A stretch of DNA of 64,000 nucleotides from Allopusillimonas lactea (lineage in GTDB: Bacteria; Pseudomonadota; Gammaproteobacteria; Burkholderiales; Burkholderiaceae_B), in contig NZ_JAJJOZ010000003.1 in NCBI RefSeq assembly GCF_021653995.1, positions 62,001 to 126,000 of the forward strand, written 5' to 3'. The first letter of the stretch is position 1. The number at the start of each line of letters is the position of its first letter. The translations under genes were made by a program, and so were the position numbers. The notes under the pieces are model-generated. The model did not search any database, was not told the DNA's origin, and saw nothing but the letters and a program-made list of their open reading frames with translations. This document shows positions 8,685-17,469 of the stretch, one piece after another.

Positions 8685-9440
8685 ATGAGTGCAAGAATTT
8701 CGGCCTTGAGTCCGTCCGGTGTGCCGCTGTACCAGCAGGTAAAGCGAGCCGTGCTGGCTGCCTTGGCCAATGGCGAATGGCCGCAGGGTGAAGCCATTCC
8801 GCCTGAGAAAAACCTGGCCGAACGCTTCAGCGTGTCCATTGGCACGCTGCGCAAGGCCATCGACGAGTTGGTGCTGGAAAACATCCTGGTGCGGCATCAA
8901 GGCAGGGGCACCTTTGTTGCCCTGCATGCGCACAATCAGTACTTCTTCCGCTATTTTCGCGTCGTCCGGCATGACGGCGTTAAAGGCTACCCCACGCCCG
9001 AGCTGTTGGGCTTTCGCCGCACGCGGGCCAGCGGAGAGGCGCGCGAGAAGCTGGCGCTCGCGCAGGGTGCCTATGTATTCGAATTCGTCAACGGCCTGTC
9101 GCTGCATGGCGAGCGCGTGCAGGTCGACACCATCTGCGTGCCCGAGGCATTGTTCAGCGGCCTTACACGCGAACAACTGCGCGACCGGCCGGGCACTATC
9201 TACAGTTTCTACCAAGAATATTTCGGCGTAAACGTCATCGGCACCGCCGAAAGCGTCCGTGCAACGTCGGCCGACGATATCCACGCCGAGTGGTTGGGCG
9301 TGGAAAAAGGCACCCCGCTGCTCAACGTAAGGCGTGTGGCCTACACCTACAACGGACGGCCGGTGGAATGGCGCGTCTCACGCGTCAACACCGAACGTTA
9401 TGAATATATCGGGCAGGAGCACGAACCCGGCCAAACGTAA
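8685..9440 (+). CDS. GntR-family (HutC/UTRA subfamily) transcriptional regulator
   Basis: This 251-residue regulator has an N-terminal winged helix (about residues 12-78: PLYQQVKRAVLAAL, IPPEKNLAERFSVSIGTLRKAIDEL, HQGRGTFVA) and a C-terminal UTRA effector-binding domain. I chose ATG 8685 because it begins the family-typical N-terminus and follows GGAAGACCCT. The open frame extends 38 codons further upstream without family similarity. It is divergent from the suyAB-like operon and precedes the Ldh-type dehydrogenase in the same direction, so it probably controls both through the palindrome at 8563. Its effector would be the imported acid or an intermediate. Confidence 0.88.
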   Translation: MSARISALSPSGVPLYQQVKRAVLAALANGEWPQGEAIPPEKNLAERFSVSIGTLRKAIDELVLENILVRHQGRGTFVALHAHNQYFFRYFRVVRHDGVKGYPTPELLGFRRTRASGEAREKLALAQGAYVFEFVNGLSLHGERVQVDTICVPEALFSGLTREQLRDRPGTIYSFYQEYFGVNVIGTAESVRATSADDIHAEWLGVEKGTPLLNVRRVAYTYNGRPVEWRVSRVNTERYEYIGQEHEPGQT

Positions 9441-9492
9441 AAAAGTACGCCGCGCGGGCACGTCACGCGGCCGCATGCCAAGGAGACCTTAG

Positions 9493-10482
9493 ATGCCCAC
9501 CTTCACCATCGAAGCGCTTGAAACCCGGGCCGCCGCCGCGCTGGAGCGGGCCGGCGCCAGCCCAGCCATGGCCCGCAGCACCGCGCGTGCCCTGGTGGCG
9601 GCCGAAGCGCAAGGCTTGGCCTCGCATGGCCTGTCGCGCGTTCCCCAGTACGCCTCGCATCTGCGCAGCGGGCGTGTCAATGGCGCCGCCGTCCCGGCAG
9701 TGCTGCGCGCCCACGGCGGCGGTGTGCTCATCGATGCGGATGAAGGCTTGGCCTTCCCCGCCTGCGATTTGGCCGTCGAGCAGGCCATAGAGCGCGCCCG
9801 CCAATATACGATCGCGTTCGCAGGCGTCACGCGCAGCCATCATTTCGGCGTCGCGGCTGGGCATCTGGATGCTGTCGCACGCGCGGGGATGGTGGGTTTT
9901 GCTTTCAGCAATTCGCCTGCGGCCATGCCAGCGTGGGGCGGCACTCGTGCATTGTTCGGCACCAATCCCATTGCCGCCGTGTTTCCGCGTCGCTCAGGCG
10001 ACCCGATTGTCATTGACCTGTCGCTGTCGGAAGTCGCACGCGGCAAGCTGATGGTGGCCGCACGTGAAGGCCGCAGCATCCCCGAAGGCTGGGCGCTCGA
10101 TAAAAACGGCCAACCCACCACCGATCCCAAGGCTGGCCTCGAAGGCATGATGTGTCCAGCGGGAGGCATCAAAGGCGCACTGCTCGCCCTCATGGTCGAG
10201 TTGCTCTGCGTTGCGCTTACGGGTGCATCCTTTGGCTACGAGGCCGATTCCTTTTTCCAGGCGGAGGGCAACCGGCCGCACACCGGCCATGTCTTCCTGG
10301 TTATCGACCCACGCTCATTGGCGGGACGCTCCGGGTACGAGTCCCGTGTCGAAGACCTGATCTCCGCCATGTTGGCCGATAGCAAGGTGCGCCTGCCCGG
10401 CGCCCGCCGCTTGGACATCGCCCGCCAGGCACAGGCGGGTATCAACGTCAGCGACGCCACATTGGCAGCGCTTGATGCATAA
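9493..10482 (+). CDS. Ldh/ComC-family NAD(P)-dependent malate/L-lactate/(R)-sulfolactate dehydrogenase
   Basis: This 329-residue protein belongs to the LDH2/malate-lactate dehydrogenase family, whose fold is distinct from classic lactate dehydrogenases. Family marks are the active-site histidine region SHHFGVAAGHLDAVA (residues about 116-130), GMVGFAFSNSPAAMPAWGG, LFGTNPIAAVFPR and the late PAGGIKGALLALMVELL. ComC, the (R)-sulfolactate dehydrogenase, belongs to this family, as do ureidoglycolate and delta-1-piperideine-2-carboxylate enzymes. It is 52 bases downstream of the GntR gene with AAGGAGACCTTAG before the ATG. The neighbouring sulfo-lyase-like genes make a ComC-like role plausible but unproven. 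Confidence 0.85.
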   Translation: MPTFTIEALETRAAAALERAGASPAMARSTARALVAAEAQGLASHGLSRVPQYASHLRSGRVNGAAVPAVLRAHGGGVLIDADEGLAFPACDLAVEQAIERARQYTIAFAGVTRSHHFGVAAGHLDAVARAGMVGFAFSNSPAAMPAWGGTRALFGTNPIAAVFPRRSGDPIVIDLSLSEVARGKLMVAAREGRSIPEGWALDKNGQPTTDPKAGLEGMMCPAGGIKGALLALMVELLCVALTGASFGYEADSFFQAEGNRPHTGHVFLVIDPRSLAGRSGYESRVEDLISAMLADSKVRLPGARRLDIARQAQAGINVSDATLAALDA

Positions 10483-10694
10483 GAACCGCGCATCTCGCGA
10501 TCCATCATTGACAGCGCGTATCGCGCCGTGCATCATGCCCGTACGCTGGCTTCGCAGCCAGCAAATCCGGTCATCAGATACATAACAAATCAACACCGGC
10601 GGAGACAACACGCGTAGCCCGCACCGCGCTGTAATGCGCAGGGGCGCGGCTACACGCCCCCGCCCGGTCGCAGTGTTCCGGAGGGCAGGCATCC

Positions 10695-12254
10695 ATGGCT
10701 GTAGCGTCAGAGGTCGTCAGGCATCTCATGGGTATCGCAGGCGGCATGGCCGCACTGCATGGCTACCCGCATGCCGATCGCCAGGCCCAGTGGGTCGCGC
10801 GTTTCGGGCTCAACATCCCAGAATTGCAATACCTCGCGTCCATGGCCGACGCTCACGGCGCGCACTATGTGGCCCGCGTGGGGCCGCTCGCGGGGCAGGG
10901 GCGGCCGCCCGACAGCGAAACACAAGGCATTTCCGCCATTGCCCGCCAGGCACGCGTCGGCGGGCAGGCACTGCTTGAGCCGACCATGCAGGCCGCGCAG
11001 GCGGCACACGAGCAAGACGGGCTCAACGCCTTCACCCAATTGGTGGACGAGGCCAGCCTGAGGCAGCAACTGCAGGCTGCCGAGGCTGCGCAGCACAGCG
11101 GGCAGCCCTGTGCGCTGCTGGGTGTGCCGATTACCGTCAAAGACCTGATGCACGTACGCGGGTTCAGGATGACGGGTGGCTCTGGTGCGGATACCGCGCC
11201 TTGCGCCAGCGATGCCTTGGCCGTGGCGCGCCTCCGGCAAGCTGGTGCCAGTGTCATAGGCATGGCCAACCTTCACGAACTGGCCTATGGCATCACCAGT
11301 GCCAACCCGCACTTTGGCACGGTGGGCAACCCGCGCGGTGTGGGCCATACGGCGGGCGGCTCCAGTGGTGGCTCGGCGGCTGCCGTGGCGGCGGGCATCG
11401 TACGCGCCGCCGTGGGCAGCGACACAGCAGGCTCAATACGTATACCGGCCGCCTGTTGCGGTGTCGTTGGGTTCAAGCCCAGCTACGACGCCATACCCCG
11501 CCAGGGCGCGATGGATCTTGGGCCCTCGCTCGATCATCTTGGGCCTATCGCCCAATCGGTGGACGACGCTGCCTTGATGTTTTCTATCATGGCCGGCCTA
11601 CCGCCGCAGGTGCCGCGTGCCCTGCAAACACTGCGCGGCCTTCGTATTGGCATTCCCCGCGAATACTTCTATGACCCGCTCGCGCCGGATGTACTGCGTG
11701 CCGTCCAGGCGGCGGCTGATTTGCTCGAAGCGGACGGAGCCGTCACGCGCGAGGTCAGTATTGCGGGCATTGAGCACAGCGCCGCGCTGCAGTTTGCCAC
11801 GCTCTGCAGCGAGGCCACCGCCATCCACTGGAACCGGCTCGTCAATATGCCGCAAACCTTGGGGGAGGATGTGCGTGTGCGGCTGGAGATCGGGCAATTC
11901 TTTCCCGCGATCTGGTACACCCGTGCGCAGGGCGGCAGGGCGCAGTTGGCGCGCGCCATGGCCGAGGCCATGTCCGGCGTGGACGTGCTGCTGACGCCCA
12001 CCTTGCGCACCACGGCGCCACGCAATGGTGTGACGGCTGTGGACATCAACGGCGTCAGCCTGCCTACACACGCCGCCATGACCAGCCTGACACTGCCCTT
12101 CAACCTGACCGGCATGCCGGCCATCACACTGCCTTGCGGTACGGGCGACAGTGGGCTGCCCATCGGCATGCAGTTCGCTGCCTTGCCAGGACAGGACTGG
12201 ACAGTGCTGGAAACCGCGGCGCGGGCGGAGAAGCTGTTGGCAATGCGTACATAG
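10695..12254 (+). CDS. Amidase signature family enzyme with long N-terminal extension
   Basis: This 519-residue amidase has the Ser-cisSer-Lys signature: the lysine in VPITVKDLMHVRG (about residue 151) and the serine-rich loop GGSSGGSAAAVAAG followed by VGSDTAGSIRIPAACCGVVGFKPSY. The amidase domain starts near residue 115. The first 110 or so residues form a mostly helical extension (GYPHADRQAQWVARFGLNIPELQYLASM) that could be a fused AtzG-like small subunit, which is inference. GGAGGGCAGGCATCC precedes the ATG. It lies immediately upstream of a complete Liv-type importer in the same direction, so it probably hydrolyses an amide taken up by that importer. The substrate is unknown. Confidence 0.88.
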   Translation: MAVASEVVRHLMGIAGGMAALHGYPHADRQAQWVARFGLNIPELQYLASMADAHGAHYVARVGPLAGQGRPPDSETQGISAIARQARVGGQALLEPTMQAAQAAHEQDGLNAFTQLVDEASLRQQLQAAEAAQHSGQPCALLGVPITVKDLMHVRGFRMTGGSGADTAPCASDALAVARLRQAGASVIGMANLHELAYGITSANPHFGTVGNPRGVGHTAGGSSGGSAAAVAAGIVRAAVGSDTAGSIRIPAACCGVVGFKPSYDAIPRQGAMDLGPSLDHLGPIAQSVDDAALMFSIMAGLPPQVPRALQTLRGLRIGIPREYFYDPLAPDVLRAVQAAADLLEADGAVTREVSIAGIEHSAALQFATLCSEATAIHWNRLVNMPQTLGEDVRVRLEIGQFFPAIWYTRAQGGRAQLARAMAEAMSGVDVLLTPTLRTTAPRNGVTAVDINGVSLPTHAAMTSLTLPFNLTGMPAITLPCGTGDSGLPIGMQFAALPGQDWTVLETAARAEKLLAMRT

Positions 12255-12347
12255 CGCCGTTAGGGCGAGTGCAGCGCAGAAAAACCCATGCCACCGCACC
12301 TCGCGCGGCGGCGGCATAAAAACCGGGGTACACAAAGGAGGATGACA

Positions 12348-13574
12348 ATGCATATCCACAACAAGTTCTATACAGCATTGGCTGCTGCGGCCGCCCTGAT
12401 GGGCATGGCTGCGGCGCCAGCGCAGGCCGCTGAGCCTATCGTCATCGGCGTCAGCATCGCGCAATCGCCCCCGGGCTCGGTGGTGCAGGGTACGCAGGTG
12501 AAAGACGGCGTCGAGATCATCACCAAGATGATCAATGATGACGGCGGCGTGCTGGGTCGCCCCCTCAAGATCGTGTATGAAGACAACCAGGGCATCCCCG
12601 AAAAAGGCCGCGCCGCAGTTGAAAAACTGATCTCGCGCGACAAGGTGGTGGCCGTCACTGGCGGCCACCAGAGCTCGGTCTGCCTGGCCGAGATCGAAGT
12701 GGCGCATCGCTACAAGATCCCGTATCTCAACACCAACTGCTGGTCCGACGATATTCGCAAGAAAGGCTACGCGGAAGTCTTCAACCCCGGCAACTACAAC
12801 ACCCGCGTTTCCACCGCCATGGCGGAAACCATTGCCGCCATGGGCGTCAAGAACGTGGTGGCGTTTGCTGAAAACACCGACTACGGCATTGGCCAGGCCA
12901 AGCTGCTGGGCGAGCTGCTCAAAGAAAAGGCGCCGGGCGTCAAATACAAGTATGAGGCGCTGGACCGTGCAGGCAAGGACTTTACCCCCGCCGTGCTGCC
13001 GCTGCGTGCCAACCCACCCGACATGGTGGTGAACATCATGCTGCCGCCCGCCGCGTACATCCTGATGAACCAGTTGTACGAACAGGGCGTGGCGCCCAGC
13101 GCCAAGACGTGGTTCTACGATGGCGCCGGCATCGCCGACTACCCGGACTTCTGGCAGAACGTAAAAGAAGCGGGTAAGTACATGCTGGCTTTCGGCTTGT
13201 ACCACCCCAAAATGCCCATGCCCGAAATGGGCCAGAAAGTAACCAAGGCCTATGAAGCGCAATACAAGCGCGAGCCCAATCGCCTGATCTTCCAGGCTGC
13301 GGATTCTGTGCTGCAGCTTGCCAAAGCGATCGAGCAGGCCAAGTCCACCGACAGCGCCGCCATCATCGATGCGCTCAAGGCTATGGACTACACGGGTGTG
13401 CGCGGCACGTTCAAGTTCTCGCAAGAGCCGGGCTACAAATACCAGCAGTGGGTAGACATCCCCTACGTCACCTACCAGCTTACCGAGATCGACCAGCCGC
13501 TGAGCAAGACCACGCTGATCCAGGTGAGCGGCGAGCCGCTACATGCGGACCGGCTCGTGAAACCCGCCAAATAG
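12348..13574 (+). CDS. Liv-type ABC transporter substrate-binding protein (first system)
   Basis: This is a 408-residue periplasmic binding protein of the branched-chain amino acid/amide (LivK) type. Residues 1-27 form a signal peptide ending APAQAAEP. The mature part begins IVIGVSIAQSPPGSVVQGTQVKDGVEI and includes the family's VYEDNQGIPEKGRAAVEKLI and VAVTGGHQSSVCLA. I place the start at ATG 12348 because AAAGGAGG at 12334-12341 is spaced six bases from it. The in-frame ATG at 12342 is too close to that site. It heads the transporter genes that follow. The ligand could be an amide, an amino acid or an aromatic acid. The amidase upstream favours an amide. Confidence 0.9.
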   Translation: MHIHNKFYTALAAAAALMGMAAAPAQAAEPIVIGVSIAQSPPGSVVQGTQVKDGVEIITKMINDDGGVLGRPLKIVYEDNQGIPEKGRAAVEKLISRDKVVAVTGGHQSSVCLAEIEVAHRYKIPYLNTNCWSDDIRKKGYAEVFNPGNYNTRVSTAMAETIAAMGVKNVVAFAENTDYGIGQAKLLGELLKEKAPGVKYKYEALDRAGKDFTPAVLPLRANPPDMVVNIMLPPAAYILMNQLYEQGVAPSAKTWFYDGAGIADYPDFWQNVKEAGKYMLAFGLYHPKMPMPEMGQKVTKAYEAQYKREPNRLIFQAADSVLQLAKAIEQAKSTDSAAIIDALKAMDYTGVRGTFKFSQEPGYKYQQWVDIPYVTYQLTEIDQPLSKTTLIQVSGEPLHADRLVKPAK

Positions 13575-13785
13575 CGGTAAGCGGCAGGGCGGCAAGGCGG
13601 CTGGCGGTGCGGCTACCTTGGCGTTGCGGCAGGCTCGCCGGAAGGCTGGCGGCACTGCCCAGAGGGCTGATGTGCATCGATCGCGGCGACGTCCCGCCGC
13701 GATCAGCGCCCGCCGCGGAACACATCGGGGCAAACGAAGTGCTGGGGCATAAGGCCCCGGTGCCACGCAAACGGGAGACCGCATA

Positions 13786-14676
13786 GTGCTTGCGCTGGAC
13801 CTGTTCGTCAACGGCCTGATCATCGGCCTGTACTACGCCCTCATGGCCGTCGGTCTGGCCATGATTTTCGGGATCCTCAAGATCGTCAACTTCGCCCACG
13901 GCGAGTTCTATATGATCGGCGCGTATACCTACACGCTGATCGCGCTGGGCCTGGGTGTCCCGCCCTGGCTGGCGCTACCGCTGGCGGCCCTTGCGGGCGC
14001 CATGACGGGATGGGCCACTGAACGTCTGCTGATGCGTCCGCTCTATGCCGGGTATGGATCGTGGGGCCTGATGAAAGACGAATACGCGGTCGTCGTCACG
14101 TTTGGCTTGTCGCTGCTGCTCATCAACTTGTTCGACAAAGTTATCGGCCCCTATCCCATGCGCGGCCCCGCACTCTGGGACGCCACGCGCATCAGCCTCG
14201 GCCCTTTCATGATGAGCGGGCAAAAGCTGGTGACGGCGGGGCTGGCCATCGTGCTGATGATAGGGTTGGCGCTGTTCCTGAAGCGTTCTTTGTGGGGGCG
14301 ACAGATACAGGCCGTGGCGCAGAACCGCCTGGGGGCTTCGATTGCGGGCATCGATACGGCGCGCGCCAGCAGCATTGTTTTCATGGTGTCGGGCGTATTG
14401 GCCGCGCTGGCGGGCGCACTGCTCGCGCCCGTCATCAACCCCGCGCCCGATGTCGGCATTTTCCCCGCCATCAAGTCGTATGTCATCGTCGTCATCGGTG
14501 GCATGGGGTCTGTACCGGGCAGCATCATCGCGGCCCTGCTGCTGGGTGTGCTGGAGAGCTTTGGCGCGGTGTATATCTCGTACGACTACCGCGACACCTA
14601 CGGCCTGGTGCTGCTGATTGTGATTTTGTTGTTCCGCCCCCAAGGCATTTTCGGCGAACGCGCGCGCGAGGTGTAA
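13786..14676 (+). CDS. Liv-type ABC transporter permease LivH-like (first system)
   Basis: This 296-residue inner membrane permease starts with LALDLFVNGLIIGLYYALMAVGLAMIFGILKIVNFAHGEFYMIGAYTY, the classic LivH opening, and ends with the typical VLLLIVILLFRPQGIFGERAREV. About eight membrane segments are apparent. The start is GTG at 13786, preceded by ACGGGAGACCGCATA. It lies 211 bases after the receptor gene and six bases before the LivM-like gene. Confidence 0.9.
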   Translation: MLALDLFVNGLIIGLYYALMAVGLAMIFGILKIVNFAHGEFYMIGAYTYTLIALGLGVPPWLALPLAALAGAMTGWATERLLMRPLYAGYGSWGLMKDEYAVVVTFGLSLLLINLFDKVIGPYPMRGPALWDATRISLGPFMMSGQKLVTAGLAIVLMIGLALFLKRSLWGRQIQAVAQNRLGASIAGIDTARASSIVFMVSGVLAALAGALLAPVINPAPDVGIFPAIKSYVIVVIGGMGSVPGSIIAALLLGVLESFGAVYISYDYRDTYGLVLLIVILLFRPQGIFGERAREV

Positions 14677-14682
14677 GCACAT

Positions 14683-15675
14683 ATGCGAAGCCATACCCAC
14701 CCCAATCTTCACGCCCGCAAACTGCGCGGCGAATTCGTGCTCAGCCTGATCGTGCTTGCCGTACTGGCGGTGTTGCCGGTCGTGGTGCAGTCGCAATACT
14801 GGCTGGGCGTGCTGATCGTGAGCATGTACTTTGCGATGCTGTCGTCGGGCTGGAACCTGCTGGCGGGCTACGCCGGGCAGTTCTCCCTGGCGCCGGCGGC
14901 CTTTGCCATGCTGGGCGGCTACAGCACCGGCCTGCTGGCCCACCATTACCAGGTGCCGCTGTGGATAGGCCTGCCGATGGCCATCATCATCCCCGGCGTC
15001 ATCGGGCTGGTGCTGGGCCGCATTGTGCTGCGCCTGAGCGGCGCCTACCTGGCGCTTACCACACTGTCTTTCGCCGAGATCCTGCGGCTGGTCATCTACA
15101 ACTCAATCGATTTCACGCGTGGCGACCAGGGGCTCAACGTGCCGGCCATTGTGGACGGCCGGGTGGCCTATTACTACATCTTCGTGGCCGCGTTGGCGCT
15201 GGTCACCGGTGTCATCTACATTACTTTGCGCATGCCGTTGGGTCGCTTTCTGCAGGCCATACGCGACGATGAGATCGGCGCCGCCAGCCGCGGCATCGAC
15301 ACTGTGCGGTGCAAGACGATCTGTTTCTTCATGAGCTGCGCCATCTGTGGCTTTGCAGGTGGCTTGTACGGCACCTTCGCGCGCCTCGTCAGCCCCGAGC
15401 TGGGCCTGATCGCGCAAACCGGCCTGGTCATTGCCATGGTCGTCATCGGTGGTATGAATACCTTGGTGGGCCCGCTCATTGGTGCGTTGCTGGTGTACGT
15501 GCTGTCCGAATTGCTGCGCGATGTGGGCGGCATACAGATGATTGTGTTCGCACTGCTGGTCATCATCTTTGCGCGCTTCTTCCGCGAAGGCCTGTGGGGC
15601 CTGGTGCGGCGCCTCTTCTCCGGTAAACCTGCCGCCGGCGGCGGCACGCCCATCACCCGCAAGGAGGCATCATGA
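14683..15675 (+). CDS. Liv-type ABC transporter permease LivM-like (first system)
   Basis: This 330-residue permease has the LivM pattern: SSGWNLLAGYAGQFSLAPAAFAMLGGYSTGLLAHH, ALTTLSFAEILRLV, and RMPLGRFLQAIRDDEIGAASRGIDTVRCKTICFFMSCAICGFAGGLYG. It forms the membrane channel with the preceding LivH-like protein. The stop overlaps the next start (ATGA at 15672), so translation is coupled to the ATPase. Confidence 0.9.
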   Translation: MRSHTHPNLHARKLRGEFVLSLIVLAVLAVLPVVVQSQYWLGVLIVSMYFAMLSSGWNLLAGYAGQFSLAPAAFAMLGGYSTGLLAHHYQVPLWIGLPMAIIIPGVIGLVLGRIVLRLSGAYLALTTLSFAEILRLVIYNSIDFTRGDQGLNVPAIVDGRVAYYYIFVAALALVTGVIYITLRMPLGRFLQAIRDDEIGAASRGIDTVRCKTICFFMSCAICGFAGGLYGTFARLVSPELGLIAQTGLVIAMVVIGGMNTLVGPLIGALLVYVLSELLRDVGGIQMIVFALLVIIFARFFREGLWGLVRRLFSGKPAAGGGTPITRKEAS

Positions 15676-16421
15676 CGCTGATGGTGGTAGAAGGCCTCGC
15701 CCGCAGCTTCGGCGGCTTGCGCGCCGTTGACGGCGTGAGCATGGAAGTGCATGACAGCGAACTGCTCGGCCTGATCGGGCCCAATGGCTCGGGCAAAACC
15801 ACGCTGCTCAATATGCTGTCGGGCCACTTGTCGGCCGATCGCGGCGCCATCCGCCTCGATGGCGTAGACGTATTGGGCAAGAACCCCACCCAGCTCGCGC
15901 GCCTGGGCGTACAGCGCATGTTCCAGATGACGCGCGTCTTCAACCGCATGAGCGCCTTCGACAATCTGGTGGTGTGCGGCTTGGCGCAGGGCTTGTCTCA
16001 GACACAGTCATACGATCGTGCCGACGCGCTTTTGGCCGAGCTGAAACTGGAACACGTGATGTATTTGGACGCCGGGCAGTTGTCGGGGGGGCAGCGCAAG
16101 CTGCTGGAGTTTGGCGCCTGCTTTATGGTGCCGCCCCGCATCGCCTTGCTGGACGAGCCTTTCGCTGCCGTGCACCCGGTGATGAAGGACATCATGTCCG
16201 CATTCATCCGCCGCCGCAACGAGGCGGGGCAGACCTTTGTACTGGTAAGCCACGACATGCCGGTGATTGTCGACCTGTGTCCGCGCTCGGTGTGCATGAA
16301 TGCGGGCAAAGTGCTGGCCGAAGGCCCCACGCACGACGTGCTGCAGTCCACCGCCGTGATCGAAGCTTACCTTGGCGAAACACCTGTGGGCGAGGCGGCG
16401 GAGCATTCCTTGACGGGGTGA
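15672..16421 (+). CDS. Liv-type ABC transporter ATP-binding protein LivG-like (first system)
   Basis: This 249-residue ATPase shows Walker A GPNGSGKTT (about residues 36-44), the Q-loop in GVQRMFQMTRVFNRMSAFDNL, the ABC signature LSGGQRKLLEFG, Walker B RIALLDEPFAAVHP and the switch histidine in LVSHDMPVI. It overlaps the permease by four bases. The partner ATPase follows only after 136 bases, an unusually long gap that contains a tandem repeat. Confidence 0.9.
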   Translation: MTLMVVEGLARSFGGLRAVDGVSMEVHDSELLGLIGPNGSGKTTLLNMLSGHLSADRGAIRLDGVDVLGKNPTQLARLGVQRMFQMTRVFNRMSAFDNLVVCGLAQGLSQTQSYDRADALLAELKLEHVMYLDAGQLSGGQRKLLEFGACFMVPPRIALLDEPFAAVHPVMKDIMSAFIRRRNEAGQTFVLVSHDMPVIVDLCPRSVCMNAGKVLAEGPTHDVLQSTAVIEAYLGETPVGEAAEHSLTG

Positions 16422-16503
16422 GTGCAAAGCCCTATGCGGACGCAGGCGCGGGCGATGGCTTGAAAAATGCAGCAAACGTGCAACCCGCCAAGGTGCTTCA
16501 ACG

Positions 16504-16540
16504 GGACAATAAACATCAGTTCTGGACAATAAACATCAGT
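16504..16540. repeat. 17-bp direct repeat, period 20, between the two ATPase genes
   Basis: GGACAATAAACATCAGT occurs at 16504-16520 and 16524-16540, separated by TCT. It is more AT-rich than the flanking genes and ends 17 bases before the LivF-like start. Confidence 0.92.
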
Positions 16541-16557
16541 CGCACAGGAAACGTGGA

Positions 16558-17292
16558 ATGCCCGAAACAGTGCTAGAAATGGAAAATGTCACCTCAGGCT
16601 ATATGGGCGACATCGACGTGCTGCGCAACGTATCGCTGGCCGTGCACGCCGGCGCCATTGCCGGCCTCATCGGCTTGAACGGCGCCGGTAAATCCACCTT
16701 GTTCAAAACAATCTACGGCTTCCTCACCCCCAAGGCAGGCGCCGTGCGCCTGAATGGCAAGCCCATTACCGGCCGCGCCCCGCACACCCTCATTGACGAA
16801 GGCCTCTGGTACATCCCGCAGGAGTCCAGCCTGTTTCCCTTCATGAGCGTGCGCGACAACTTGCGTCTGGCCCTCGAAGGCCGCAGCAAAACCTTCGGCA
16901 AGGTGCTTGAGCAGCGCTTTGACGACACCCTGCAGCGCTTCCCCATGCTGCGCGAGAAACTGAACGCCCAGGCCGGCGACCTATCGGGCGGGCAACAGAA
17001 ATCCCTGGAATTCGCCAAAGCCTACATGATGCGGCCGCGCGTCTGCTTGATCGACGAGCCCAGCATCGGCCTCGCGCCCAAGGTTGCCGGGGAAATCTTC
17101 CAATGGATCCGCCAGTTCGCCGAAGACGGCATGGGTATCCTGCTCGTCGACCACAACGTGCGCCGCGTAGTCGGCATGGCCGACCACGTCTACGTCCTTA
17201 GCCTGGGCGAAATCACCGCCTCTGGCTCCCCGGACGAGTTCCGCGGTGACTTGCATGCACAGGTGAAGGAATGGCTGGGCATCAACTTTTGA
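16558..17292 (+). CDS. Liv-type ABC transporter ATP-binding protein LivF-like (first system)
   Basis: This 244-residue ATPase has Walker A GLNGAGKST, signature LSGGQQKSLEFAKAYM, Walker B RVCLIDEPSIGLAPK and the H-loop in LLVDHNVRRV. It completes the first five-gene importer. The start ATG lies only nine bases after GGAAACGTGGA and directly follows the repeat pair, which makes this an internal point where expression could be reset. Confidence 0.9.
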   Translation: MPETVLEMENVTSGYMGDIDVLRNVSLAVHAGAIAGLIGLNGAGKSTLFKTIYGFLTPKAGAVRLNGKPITGRAPHTLIDEGLWYIPQESSLFPFMSVRDNLRLALEGRSKTFGKVLEQRFDDTLQRFPMLREKLNAQAGDLSGGQQKSLEFAKAYMMRPRVCLIDEPSIGLAPKVAGEIFQWIRQFAEDGMGILLVDHNVRRVVGMADHVYVLSLGEITASGSPDEFRGDLHAQVKEWLGINF

Positions 17293-17313
17293 TTTGATCA
17301 GATGCGCGGCAAA

Positions 17314-17361
17314 CCTCCCCCTTCAGGGCGGGGAAGGATAGCGCGGACGCCGTAGGCGTCC
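17314..17361. repeat. Two hairpins resembling the end of an IS200/IS605 element
   Basis: The first hairpin pairs CCTCCCCC (17314-17321) with GGGGAAGG (17330-17337), with one mismatch. The second is a perfect GGACGCC-GTA-GGCGTCC (17345-17361). Both lie just downstream of the transposase remnant on the minus strand, where IS200/IS605 elements carry their subterminal recognition hairpin. Confidence 0.55.
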
Positions 17362-17370
17362 TACACGCAG

Positions 17371-17445
17371 CTAATGCGGCGTCCGCTGCTGTTCGATGTA
17401 CTGGCGGATGACTTCAATGGGCGCACCGCCACAGCTACCGGCATC
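17371..17445 (-). pseudogene. C-terminal remnant of IS200/IS605 TnpA (Y1 transposase)
   Basis: Read on the minus strand from 17445 to the TAG at 17371-17373, the translation is ADVDAGSCGGAPIEVIRQYI followed by EQQRTPH and stop. The GGAPIEVIRQYIEQQ segment matches the end of IS200-type TnpA, where the tyrosine of the QYIEQQ helix is the catalytic nucleophile. Upstream of it the frame no longer reads as transposase and a tandem repeat begins, so only the last 24 or so codons survive. Confidence 0.75.
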
Positions 17446-17469
17446 GACATCTGCCACGGTTACAGCACA

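Noticed and set aside
11598..13424. 608-codon open frame on the minus strand
   Set aside because: It is antisense across the amidase and receptor genes and crosses their intergenic region. It has no recognisable domain.
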